Below are positions 9,901 to 17,221 of a stretch of 21,540 bases of DNA, piece by piece. The translations under genes were made by a program, and so were the position numbers. The notes under the pieces are model-generated. The model saw only the letters and a program-made list of their open reading frames with translations, did not search any database and had not been told where the DNA came from. The stretch covers positions 5,016,378 to 5,037,917 of the forward strand of contig CP070758.1 of NCBI GenBank assembly GCA_020348925.1. The letters run 5' to 3'. Within the stretch, counting starts at the first letter, position 1. Each line of letters starts with the position of its first letter. The DNA is from Gemmatimonadota bacterium. GTDB taxonomy: Bacteria > JBHIER01 > G020348925.

Positions 9901-10448
9901 TGAACATCATTTTGGATCTGCACAATCCGACCGATTACGAGCGTGCGGCCGGGGACTGCGACGAAAATGGCCTCTGCAATATTCTTGACGCGATAGGCAT
10001 CGTCAACGTCGTCCTGGGACTGGGCCAGTGTCCGCCGCAGGGGTGTAAATCCATACTCACTGCAGAGGGGAAGGCATTTCTTGAGGGATTACGGCCTTAC
10101 CTGACGGCTGCAGATTTTGAACGATTTATGGTAAAACTGGAACAAGTTGAGCTCATTCCATCACACTTCGCGTTATATCAAAACTTTCCCAATCCCTTCA
10201 ATCCCACGACCAGTATTCAGTATACAGTGGTCAGTGATGAGGCACCTCCACACGTCACTTTGAGGATCTTCAATCTTCTTGGTCAAGAAGTGCGGATCCT
10301 CGTTAATGAAGTGAAAGAACCAGGATACTATACAGTAACATGGGATGGAAAAGGCGAGAATGGAATAGACGTCCCCAGCGGTATCTATTTTTATCGGTTG
10401 AAAACTGAAACATTTGCTGCTATTAGAAAAATGATATTGATGAAATGA
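6948..10448 (+). CDS. Secreted S41-family peptidase-like protein with PKD, LamG, TSP3, dockerin and sorting domains
   Basis: The start follows AAAGGAGGG, and residues 1-30 are a signal peptide. Residues about 46-615 resemble tail-specific S41 peptidases. They include 'LIAFTRLMGYVRYFHPSDE' at the N-terminus, then 'FYPYFDVVDTDWPGAL' with 'MLHDGHG' (His291). A PDZ-like 'GDRIDAVDGVPI' follows, then 'GIIFDLRGG' and 'FLSDGPIVSVGE', where Ser527 aligns with the S-x-x-E nucleophile motif. 'IVGGPTGGTNG' and 'WKVLKHDGSQHHGVGILPT' complete the domain. The GTNG form lacks the Lys of C-terminal processing proteases and fits the tricorn/IRBP-like branch. A PKD domain (618-698), LamG (699-925), TSP3 (929-965), dockerin (967-1027) and sorting domain (1073-1166) follow. 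The enzyme probably acts outside the cell; its substrate is unknown. The key residues look present, so activity is plausible but unproven. Confidence 0.85.
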   Translation: MKGTMYCISLFTLFCFEVVSFSVSPASSVAHPSNSEKSKIERTNRLTDRELDNLIAFTRLMGYVRYFHPSDEVASTNWDLFCVENIQRVQNADDPADLARRLQGIFKPIAPSLRVYETGTSPSEDPNMIPLETSDSLWITQWYHLGLETPEWADVFSSERIRETAPHATVPQDFHDPLEPFVADLEGSVTCMIPLALFVTEQGTFPPSEVTNPWTVVTDPSDYSGNDLATRFTGVATVWTICQHFYPYFDVVDTDWPGALREALSSAATDQDQEDFLYTLRWLVAMLHDGHGFLDRFPPTTTEYYCPAFATDWVGNDLIVTYVDSLSVPEIHPGDRIDAVDGVPIEEAYAEEAQYISGATLQYIRPRATPLIFMGQRNTPITLDIQPYIGESFSITLLRDTHYYYEGLLDAERRTEKITLFGADVYYIDLTAIHFSEFEAILPELQKARGIIFDLRGGGIGVGSESTLEYLIGEPAQSPQLYIPIVTYPDREHLSFLNVSWTLDPVDPEHSLSNVKKVFLSDGPIVSVGETYLSIIKYHNVADIVGGPTGGTNGRLNTLYLPGLYYFQWTGWKVLKHDGSQHHGVGILPTHPVSRTIEGIVEEKEEVLEYAMGLIGIINGQAEPYTGHAPLTVQFDVEFTHFHSPIHEIGWDVNDDGLIDAQECSPQWTYEDPGTYTVRLEVYTDSSKAEITYEDFIHVFDGESALQFDGGESSVEYPSSPSLNLTDAVTIEAWIYPISWGSFPYLGLGRVVDKDAISLYLVESYYPFHDHSLVFELRHQDGTTSSTYTPEHSILQNEWQHIAVTYDGEETVNIYINGIEQAVTHTMPPSGSVEDNIEEPLLLGNLPDLTRGFVGLIDEVRIWNRVRNTEEIRDQMGEYLEGIEAGLVGYWRMNEGSGPMVFDRTGNRNDGQVKGALWRSGINFHAEPFDTDQDGTVNWKDNCPCISNADQKDSDGDGLGDQCESLRGDVDGNCTYDILDVLRIVNIILDLHNPTDYERAAGDCDENGLCNILDAIGIVNVVLGLGQCPPQGCKSILTAEGKAFLEGLRPYLTAADFERFMVKLEQVELIPSHFALYQNFPNPFNPTTSIQYTVVSDEAPPHVTLRIFNLLGQEVRILVNEVKEPGYYTVTWDGKGENGIDVPSGIYFYRLKTETFAAIRKMILMK

Positions 10449-10537
10449 TAACGGTTTTTCTGTCCTGAGGAAAAGAGCCGCAAATGTGATGTATGAATAC
10501 GATTTTCTTCACCTTAATTTCAGAGAGGAGGTTTCAT

Positions 10538-12820
10538 ATGAAGCCGTGGAAAATTCTTTCGTGCGCATTGATTGTGGGGGGAATTCCGGTTTTCTTCCTG
10601 GTGTCTTTCGTGGATATTTCCCATGCTCATGATTCGGGTACTGTGGTTCTGAACGCCGAGACCAAACATCTTGTTCGCGATCCCCTCTTGGCCTCGACGT
10701 TCCTGGGAGGCAGCGGCAGCGACGGCCATTATGAAGTGCCGATGGTCCTGGACGATGCGGGTAACGTCTACGTTGCCAGTCGAACCAATTCGACGGATTT
10801 CCCTGTAACACCAGGTGTATACGATGAAACACATAATGGCGGATATGACGTTTTTGTTGCGAAGCTCAGCAGCGATCTGTCAACTCTCCTGGCGTGTACG
10901 TTTCTCGGCGGTGGTGGGGAGGACGGAGGGTGGCCCGGACTGGCCTTGGCACTTGATGAGGACGGACATGTGTTCGTTGCGGGAATCACAACTTCCGCGG
11001 ATTTTCCGACGACGGCCGGTGCCTTTGACCTGGACTCCAACGGCGGGGCCGACTTATTTGTGGCAAAGTTCGACGCTGATCTCAGGAACCTTCTTGCTTC
11101 GACGTTCCTTGGGGGAAGCGGCAACGATGATTATATTCAAATGACTGTGGATGAAGAGGGAAATCCATATCTCACGGGAGCGACGACTTCCAATGATTTT
11201 CCGACGACACCAGGGAGTTACGATGAAACGTACAATCCCGGAGGGGCCCGGGGGTATAATGTTTATGTTTCACGGTTCGACAGCGATCTGGAACATCTTG
11301 TTGCCTCAACCTTCCTCAGCGGCAGTGGTGACGACGTACCGGAAGTCATCCTCATAGATGGGCAGGGCAATGTTTTTATCACCGGCTGGGCGGCATCGAC
11401 AAATTTCCCAACGACAGAGAATGCGTATGACAGAACCTATAACGGCCATTACTATGATGTTTTTGTGTCAAAGTTCAACAACGATCTCTCGACACTATCT
11501 GCCTCAACGTATATCGGCGGAAACAGCTGGGAATTTGGGTATGGCATGACTTTGGATCCCGATGGCAATGTATATGTAACAGGCCATGTCGCATCCTCGA
11601 ATTTTCCGACCACTTCAGATGCCTTTGATGAGACATACAATGGGACCGGCGGTGCAGGCGAGGGAGATGATCTCTTCGTATCGAAGTTTGATAACGATCT
11701 GACAACGCTCTTGGCCTCCACTTTTTTGGGGGGAAGTAACTGGGAGAACGGACAGGCCCTTAAAGTGGATCACAGAGGGTACATCTGTGTCGCTGGTGCT
11801 GCAAGTTCACCAGATATTCCAATCTCAACATGCAGCTATGATGCGACGTTCAACGGCGGTTCTCGCAATCAGGGTGATGTTATCATATCAATATTTGACA
11901 GTAATCTCGAACTGCTCACTTTTTCGACCTATCTCGGGGGCAGCAGCAACGATAATATAGGCGCCTTAGTTTTCGACGATAACGCACATCTCTATATATC
12001 AGGGAGCACCGGCTCATCAGACTTTCCGACTACGGTTGGTGCCTATGACGAAAGCTATAACGGTGGTACGTTCCAGTGGGGAGGTGATGTCACACTTTCG
12101 ATCGTCTCAAACGGTTACTGGACGGACTCCGATGAGGATGGCGCTCTCGATGCATGTGACAATTGTCCGGATATCTTCAATGCGGATCAGGCGGATGCGG
12201 ACGGTGATGGCAACGGTGATGTGTGCGATATGTGTCCGGGCTCGGATGATTTTTCGGACGTTGACGGGGATAATCTTCCGGATGGCTGTGACGAGTGTAC
12301 CGATACGGACGGAGACGGCTTTGGTGATCCAGGCTATCCTGCAAACACCTGTGAGGAAGATAAATGCCCGCATCTTTACAGTTTGGCTCAGGAGGATGCG
12401 GATGATGACGGTCGGGGTGATATCTGCGATAATTGCCCGGATGTCGCCAACCCCGACCAGCATGATGGTGATGATGATGGATTCGGTGATGCGTGCGATT
12501 CGTGCACGGACACCGATGGTGACGGATACGGTGACCCGGGCTATCCGGCAAATGCATGCCAAGAGGACAATTGTCCCAACGTCTACAATCCGGATCAGAC
12601 CGAAATTGACAGAGGTGATGTGGACTGTAATGGCGGAATCGATGTGCTCGATGTGTTGGCCGTGGTGAACCACATTTTAGCCTCGGCCCCCCTTGTTGGT
12701 GGACCACTCGATCGGGCCGACTGCAACGGTGACGGTGGTGTGAATATTCTTGATGCCCTCGGCATCATCAACGATATCTTGGGTTTGGCAGAGTGCGAAC
12801 CAACCGTTCTTCGGCCATAG
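10538..12820 (+). CDS. Secreted seven-repeat SBBP propeller protein with TSP3 and dockerin, no sorting domain
   Basis: ATG 10538 is chosen over the in-frame ATG 10493. It has AGAGGAGG six bases upstream and begins a clean signal peptide (residues 1-30, 'MKPWKILSCALIVGG ... SHA'). Residues about 51-525 hold seven SBBP (beta-propeller) repeats of 66-71 residues. Each starts 'LLASTFLGG' or similar and continues 'DxxGNVYVxGxTxSxDFPTTxGxYDxTYNGG.DxFVxKF'. TSP type 3 calcium repeats with paired 'DNCP' and '[15 protein letters not shown]' motifs fill about 530-690, and a dockerin ('GDVDCNGGIDVLDVL', '[16 protein letters not shown]') fills 692-750. The protein ends ten residues later at 'CEPTVLRP', without the sorting domain of the three preceding genes. 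No catalytic domain is seen; binding or surface scaffolding is the likely role. Confidence 0.87.
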   Translation: MKPWKILSCALIVGGIPVFFLVSFVDISHAHDSGTVVLNAETKHLVRDPLLASTFLGGSGSDGHYEVPMVLDDAGNVYVASRTNSTDFPVTPGVYDETHNGGYDVFVAKLSSDLSTLLACTFLGGGGEDGGWPGLALALDEDGHVFVAGITTSADFPTTAGAFDLDSNGGADLFVAKFDADLRNLLASTFLGGSGNDDYIQMTVDEEGNPYLTGATTSNDFPTTPGSYDETYNPGGARGYNVYVSRFDSDLEHLVASTFLSGSGDDVPEVILIDGQGNVFITGWAASTNFPTTENAYDRTYNGHYYDVFVSKFNNDLSTLSASTYIGGNSWEFGYGMTLDPDGNVYVTGHVASSNFPTTSDAFDETYNGTGGAGEGDDLFVSKFDNDLTTLLASTFLGGSNWENGQALKVDHRGYICVAGAASSPDIPISTCSYDATFNGGSRNQGDVIISIFDSNLELLTFSTYLGGSSNDNIGALVFDDNAHLYISGSTGSSDFPTTVGAYDESYNGGTFQWGGDVTLSIVSNGYWTDSDEDGALDACDNCPDIFNADQADADGDGNGDVCDMCPGSDDFSDVDGDNLPDGCDECTDTDGDGFGDPGYPANTCEEDKCPHLYSLAQEDADDDGRGDICDNCPDVANPDQHDGDDDGFGDACDSCTDTDGDGYGDPGYPANACQEDNCPNVYNPDQTEIDRGDVDCNGGIDVLDVLAVVNHILASAPLVGGPLDRADCNGDGGVNILDALGIINDILGLAECEPTVLRP
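10688..12115 (+). repeat. Seven SBBP repeats of about 200-213 bases
   Basis: Repeat starts correspond to the recurring 'ASTFLGG' at about 10688, 10886, 11090, 11297, 11495, 11708 and 11915. Lengths vary slightly because of loop insertions after 'TYNG'. Seven copies again suggest a seven-bladed propeller, here from a repeat family unrelated in sequence to the one at 4072-5127. Confidence 0.75.
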
Positions 12821-12913
12821 TTGTCTTCTGAATAAACATCGTCCCGAACACTTTTGTTCAGAAATAAGGGTGCGGTGAGCTGAATTTAAAAATACTTCGA
12901 GGAAATGGAAACG

Positions 12914-14104
12914 ATGACCCCTTCGATCAGGTGCATTGCGAAGGCTTCTCGCATGTTCGTTCTTCTTTTACTAACCTTCTTTGCTTTTACTCAAATTGAT
13001 ACTCAGAATGTTTCTTGCAGTGAACGTGATGGATCTGTTCATCCCAGAGTCGCATTTGTATCAGAGATTGAGAGCACTTCCGTCGTCCCCGAGAGTATTC
13101 CCTCAATTGAAGACATCTCGAAGTTCTCGGATTCACCTATCACAGTTCTTACCCCAGAGGCTTTGGATGCCTTTATCCTTCAGATCATGGAGACTCATCA
13201 TATTCCGGGTGTATCCGCTTTGGTTGTTTACGATGGTCGCGTTGCCTGGTCGGGTGCATATGGATTTGCCAATGTCACGTCGAATATCCAAACATCGGAT
13301 TCGACGGTCTTCATGCTGGCCTCGGTTTCAAAAACAGTCACCGGCGCCGCGCTCCTGCAACTGTGGGAGGAGGGAATGTTCGAATTGGACGATGATGTCA
13401 ATGACTATCTGCCCTTCACGGTGGTCAATCCCAATCATCCGGATGATGCCATAACCTTTCGAATGCTCTTGGCTCATACCTCAAGTCTCCGTGATAACTG
13501 GGATGTGATGTTTTCCACGTATGTTCGCGGCGACACTCCGATACCCTTGGATGAATATGTCCGGGATTATTTTGTTCCGGGAGGTGTGTATTATGATGCC
13601 AGTGAAAATTTCAATATCTGGGCTCCAGGAACGAAATGGCAATATTGCAATCATGGATTTGTGTTGGCAGGGTATCTTGTTGAGGCCATCACAGGTATTC
13701 CTTTTGAAGAGTACTGTCAGGATTCCCTTTTCAGTCCTCTTGGTATGAATGAGACATCTTGGTTTTTAGAGGGTTTGGATAGAAACACGGTTGCCATGCC
13801 CTATCACTATACCCACAATCAGTTCGTACCATATGGACACTTTGGATATGCCGACTATCCGGCCGGAGCACTCAGGTCGAGTACCGTGCAACTTGCCCGT
13901 TTTCTTGTCGCCCTCTTGCACAAGGGCCGGATCGATGGTGCCAAAATTCTTGACAGCACCACAGTCGAGTTGATGACGACGATCCAGTATCCAACCCTGT
14001 ATCCCACCCAAGGGCTGATTTGGTTTCAACGAACTCTCGGGGAGAAAGTACTGTGGAACCACGGCGGTGGTGACCAGGGAGTCAGTACCATTATAGCCTT
14101 CTGA
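12914..14104 (+). CDS. Class C beta-lactamase-like serine hydrolase, cut by an in-frame TGA
   Basis: ATG 12914 is preferred to ATG 12905 because GAGGA (12899-12903) lies 10 bases before it rather than one. Residues 1-30 are a signal peptide ('MFVLLLLTFFAF'). The body is a penicillin-binding/class C beta-lactamase fold. The nucleophile motif 'SVSK' is at Ser137-Lys140, 'YCN' at Tyr244-Asn246, and the 'HGG' motif at His383. Such proteins act as esterases, D-amino peptidases or penicillin-binding proteins, and the substrate cannot be told here. The frame ends at TGA 14102-14104 after 'GVSTIIAF'. The same frame continues at once with 'PAEQSGVIVLTNGE', the expected last strand of this family, and then TSP3 and dockerin repeats. 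The truncated product would keep all three catalytic motifs but lose the last core strand and helix. It could be a nonsense mutation, an error or readthrough. Confidence 0.8.
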   Translation: MTPSIRCIAKASRMFVLLLLTFFAFTQIDTQNVSCSERDGSVHPRVAFVSEIESTSVVPESIPSIEDISKFSDSPITVLTPEALDAFILQIMETHHIPGVSALVVYDGRVAWSGAYGFANVTSNIQTSDSTVFMLASVSKTVTGAALLQLWEEGMFELDDDVNDYLPFTVVNPNHPDDAITFRMLLAHTSSLRDNWDVMFSTYVRGDTPIPLDEYVRDYFVPGGVYYDASENFNIWAPGTKWQYCNHGFVLAGYLVEAITGIPFEEYCQDSLFSPLGMNETSWFLEGLDRNTVAMPYHYTHNQFVPYGHFGYADYPAGALRSSTVQLARFLVALLHKGRIDGAKILDSTTVELMTTIQYPTLYPTQGLIWFQRTLGEKVLWNHGGGDQGVSTIIAF

Positions 14105-14689
14105 CCTGCTGAACAATCAGGTGTCATCGTTCTCACGAACGGGGAATCGTCTGGCGGTACCAATACGATTATGCTCAAACTCTTCGAATTTGCGAGCGAT
14201 GCTGATGGAGACGGAGTTATTGATGGCAAAGACAATTGTCTCTATGAGGTGAACGTTGATCAAGAAGATGGTGACGGCGATAGTACGGGTGATGTATGCG
14301 ATAACTGCCCTCATTTTTACAACCCGGATCAGGATGACAGTGACGGTGATACCATCGGGGATGCGTGTGATGCCTGTACGGACACCGATGGCGACGGATA
14401 CGGTGATCCCGGTTATCCAAGCAGTACGTGTGATGGGGACAATTGTCCTATAGTGTCCAATCCAGATCAAGCCCCTGTGGACAGAGGGGATGTGGATTGT
14501 CGCGGCGGAATTGATGTGCTCGACGTGCTGGCCGTGGCACGTCACATCGTATCCTCGCCCCCTCTCGCTGGAGAACCGTTCCATCGGGCGGACTGCAACG
14601 ACGATGGACATGTGGATATTCTTGATGCCCTCGGTATGATTAATGTGATTTTGGGCTTGAGTCACTGCGAACCCACGACTCTTCATTAA
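14105..14689 (+). pseudogene. Distal half of the interrupted serine hydrolase: last strand, TSP3 repeats and dockerin
   Basis: This stretch is in the same frame as 12914-14104, directly after the TGA. It begins 'PAEQSGVIVLTNGES', the C-terminal strand of the serine hydrolase fold. It continues with '[23 protein letters not shown]', TSP type 3 repeats, and a dockerin ('GDVDCRGGIDVLDVL', 'ADCNDDGHVDILDALG'), ending at TAA after 'CEPTTLH'. ATG 14171 could serve as an internal start, but there is no convincing ribosome binding site or signal peptide, so an independent product is unlikely. Like the SBBP gene it stops just after the dockerin, with no sorting domain. The dockerin frame is intact, which suggests that the stop is recent, erroneous or sometimes read through. 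Confidence 0.65.
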
Positions 14690-14722
14690 GACGGAATATC
14701 CGAGTTCGTAAAAAAATCAACT

Positions 14723-14750
14723 GTGAAAAAAATCTCCCGACTTTTTTCAC
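14723..14750 (+). terminator. AT-rich hairpin downstream of the hydrolase-dockerin gene
   Basis: GTGAAAAAA (14723-14731) pairs perfectly with TTTTTTCAC (14742-14750), nine base pairs around a 10-base loop. The stem is A/T-rich and its 3' arm supplies the T-run itself, so it could act as a weak, possibly bidirectional terminator. It begins about 33 bases after the stop codon at 14689. Confidence 0.4.
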
Positions 14751-14936
14751 ATCTTTCAGTGATCGTACAGGATATGTATCCTCCACGGGGGAATGGACGG
14801 TGATGTATGTCTCTGGAGCAAAATTCGTTCGGTGGTATATACCGGACGATCAAGTTATGGACACAGCCGTTGAACGAAACGGATCTGTCCCCAGTTTGCA
14901 TCTCGCGGCTCCGTCGCCGTAAGCGAAAGATGTGAC

Positions 14937-14965
14937 TTGACACGTTGGATTGAAGTATGTAATTT
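14937..14965 (+). promoter_or_regulatory. Candidate sigma-70-type promoter for the glycosyltransferase operon
   Basis: A perfect -35 TTGACA (14937-14942) is followed after 17 bases by TAATTT (14960-14965), a weak -10. Transcription would start about 60 bases before the ATG at 15036. Only the -35 and the spacing are convincing. Confidence 0.35.
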
Positions 14966-15035
14966 AGGTATCCTGAGGTTTGAGCAGGTGGACTTTTTCA
15001 GGTTGAGTGTTTCAAGAAAGAGAGAGGGCTGGCAG

Positions 15036-17174
15036 ATGGCTTTCAAGAAACAGGCAAATATAGTCTTCAGCATTATTGTATTACTGGCTGTGATATCTCT
15101 TTTTTCAATCCATGCTTACTCCCTCAATTTTACCCAGGATGACGCCTTTATCATATATCGGTACGCAAAAAATTTTGCGAATGGACACGGTCTTGTCTTT
15201 AATATTGGTGAAAGAGTCGAAGGATATACCTCCTTTTCATGGACGCTGCTGATGGCTGTGGCGATTCGACTGGGTTTCGACCCCGTTGCGGTCTCAAAAA
15301 TCTTGGGATTTCTTCTGAGTGTCGGTTCGATTCTGGTGTTGTTTCTCATATCCAATCTCATCTCCAAGGGCCGGAATTTCGTTTTCAATGTTCTGGCATG
15401 TCTCATGATCGCAGCCAATGGCTCATTTGCCATGTGGACCATGAGCGGTATGGAGACGCCACTGTTCGTTTTTCTAATCTTGTGTGCAATCTACAGCTAT
15501 GTCCTCGAACACTACAGGGATCGATACGAACTGCTGACACCTGTCCTTTTTTCTCTGGTCTCACTCACACGGCCGGAGGGTGTCTTTCTTTTCGCTCTGA
15601 CATTTGTCCATAGGCTGTACTCCTCTCTTGTCAAGAAACGGTTCCGTCTCAGCAATCACATTCAATGGCTTGGTGTGTTCTTCATACTTTTGTTCCCTTT
15701 TTTCCTGTGGAGACTGAGTTACTACGGATATCCTCTGCCCAACACATTTTACGCGAAAAGCGGCATGTCGTGGATCTACGTGCAAATGGGGTTTGAATAC
15801 ACGGCCACCTTTCTCCGGCAATATGCCCTGTGGGGAGTAGCCCTTGTTGGCCCTTTGGTGATACTCTTCTTCCGCAAGGATCGGTTTTGGTACGGATATT
15901 TCTCAATGCTCATTCTGTCGTTCCTCCTCTATGTGACGCTCATCGGTGGTGATGTTTTGTTGGAAAACAGATTTTATATCCCTGTATTGTTTCTTATGTA
16001 TGTCTTCGTTCAGGAATCTCTCTATGACGCATATATTTTCTTTGGGAAGAGGAAGAAGGTCAGGAAAACCGCCCTCAAATCCGCTGTTGCATTCGGTATT
16101 TTTTTCAGTGCTGTCCTGTATTCGGGGTGGACGTATTACTATCCTTTGAATTCAATCCGCACGTCGAAACATCTTATGGAGGAAGTGGTCGAAAAATTTA
16201 ATAAAATTGCAGAGTGGGTCCATTCTCAGGGGAAGAAGGATGCATCACTGGCAACAACAGGGGTGGGAGCTGTCTCATATTTTTCTGATATTCGAGTTAT
16301 CGATATGTACGGAATGACTGACGCGTACATAGCGCATTATCCTCAAAAAATTGAGGGATTGACAAGCACAACGAAAGAACAGAAGTATAATATCTCATAT
16401 GTCTTATCGAGAAAGCCAACATATATTCATTTTATAACCAATTTAAAACCGTCGGCCTTGGCGGAGAAGGCGTTGTTCACTTCTGCCGAGTTTCGTCAGG
16501 GATATTATCCGTATTGGATAGACGAAAACCACATTATCTATATCAGAAAGGAGACGTATACACCCAAACCGAAGGAGTTTACGACGTACACAGCGGTAGA
16601 ATTTATTGACGAATATTGCCGGGGTTTGAATAACAAGGATGCGAATCCGCTCAAAGCGGTTGAACACTTTCAAAATGCAATTGACCTGGGCCCGCGGGAT
16701 TTCTCCCGTCCTTATGAGCAAGCGGGTATCTGTTACGTAAATTATCTTTCGGATCATGATAAAGCTATTGAATACTGCACAAGGGCCGTCGAGATCGATG
16801 ATTATTGCGCTCTTGCTCATGCCGCGGTGGGTGCCATATCGATTTTGAGAGGTGATGTCACTAGTGCTCAAGCAGAACTTCAAAAAGCGATTTCCCTCTG
16901 GCCCAATTACAGCTCGGCCCATTACTATTTTGGCAAGACGCTTGTTGCGATGCAAAAATTTGACGAGGCCGTTCAAGAATTTCACACATCGATTCGGCTG
17001 GACAAAACCTACTTTTTACCATACATGGATTTGGGACTTTTATATTCTGACCATCTCAATCGGCCCGAAACGGCGTTGAAATACCTTGATTTTTTTCTGA
17101 AAGTGTTCCCGGAAGGAAACGAGACAAAATTGGTGCGGGAAAAGATCAATGAGATAAGGAGTGTTGGAATGTGA
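15036..17174 (+). CDS. Multi-pass GT-C glycosyltransferase (AftB/GT39-like) with C-terminal TPR repeats
   Basis: ATG 15036 is chosen because a membrane helix starts directly after 'MAFKKQ' and a modest GAGAGGG site precedes it; an earlier TTG at 14937 falls in the promoter candidate. Residues 9-29 are the first membrane segment, followed by the acidic first loop 'FTQDDAFIIYRYAKNFANGH' (Asp35-Asp36). The next stretch, 'GLVFNIGERVEGYTSFSWT', is typical of polyprenyl-phosphate-sugar-dependent enzymes related to mycobacterial AftB and ArnT. Several more membrane segments run to about residue 367, followed by a soluble periplasmic-type domain (about 370-515). Residues about 537-700 hold roughly four TPR units ('NPLKAVEHFQNAIDL', 'DKAIEYCTRAVEID', 'SAQAELQKAISLWP', 'FDEAVQEFHTSIRLD'). 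It probably transfers a sugar to an envelope glycan or protein; acceptor and donor are unknown. Confidence 0.78.
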   Translation: MAFKKQANIVFSIIVLLAVISLFSIHAYSLNFTQDDAFIIYRYAKNFANGHGLVFNIGERVEGYTSFSWTLLMAVAIRLGFDPVAVSKILGFLLSVGSILVLFLISNLISKGRNFVFNVLACLMIAANGSFAMWTMSGMETPLFVFLILCAIYSYVLEHYRDRYELLTPVLFSLVSLTRPEGVFLFALTFVHRLYSSLVKKRFRLSNHIQWLGVFFILLFPFFLWRLSYYGYPLPNTFYAKSGMSWIYVQMGFEYTATFLRQYALWGVALVGPLVILFFRKDRFWYGYFSMLILSFLLYVTLIGGDVLLENRFYIPVLFLMYVFVQESLYDAYIFFGKRKKVRKTALKSAVAFGIFFSAVLYSGWTYYYPLNSIRTSKHLMEEVVEKFNKIAEWVHSQGKKDASLATTGVGAVSYFSDIRVIDMYGMTDAYIAHYPQKIEGLTSTTKEQKYNISYVLSRKPTYIHFITNLKPSALAEKALFTSAEFRQGYYPYWIDENHIIYIRKETYTPKPKEFTTYTAVEFIDEYCRGLNNKDANPLKAVEHFQNAIDLGPRDFSRPYEQAGICYVNYLSDHDKAIEYCTRAVEIDDYCALAHAAVGAISILRGDVTSAQAELQKAISLWPNYSSAHYYFGKTLVAMQKFDEAVQEFHTSIRLDKTYFLPYMDLGLLYSDHLNRPETALKYLDFFLKVFPEGNETKLVREKINEIRSVGM

Positions 17175-17221
17175 TCGAGAAGGAGTATGCTGAAACCTTA
17201 TGACAGGGAAAGGAATCAATT

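Larger units (their letters stand above)
14690..15035. other. 346-base gap with hairpins and a promoter candidate, no recognised gene
   Basis: The gap separates the dockerin cluster from the glycosyltransferase operon. It contains the AT-rich hairpin at 14723-14750, a short palindrome GGTATATACC at 14834-14843, and an imperfect stem at 14899-14932 (CATCT-CGC against GCG-AA-AGATG). The promoter candidate at 14937-14965 lies at its end. A + frame is open up to TAA 14920-14922 but has no good start and no recognisable domain, so I do not call it a gene. Confidence 0.55.

Noticed and set aside
12846-12859. LexA-like dyad GAACA-CTTT-TGTTC before the hydrolase gene
   Set aside because: The half-site spacing does not fit the Gram-positive-type LexA box, and no SOS gene is nearby; probably a chance dyad.
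14102-14160. Selenocysteine insertion at the in-frame TGA
   Set aside because: Only a short CCTG/CAGG pairing follows the TGA. I cannot see a proper bacterial SECIS, and the family has no conserved Cys at that position that I know of.
14171-14689. Independent small dockerin gene starting at ATG 14171
   Set aside because: It is in frame with the hydrolase, lacks a signal peptide and ribosome binding site, and the preceding codons complete the hydrolase fold, so it is the distal part of one interrupted gene.
14689-14922. Open + frame after the hydrolase-dockerin gene
   Set aside because: No usable start with a ribosome binding site and no recognised domain; the hairpin at 14723-14750 falls within it.
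14937-15035. Upstream TTG start for the glycosyltransferase
   Set aside because: It would add 33 residues before the first membrane helix, with no ribosome binding site, and it coincides with the TTGACA promoter element.
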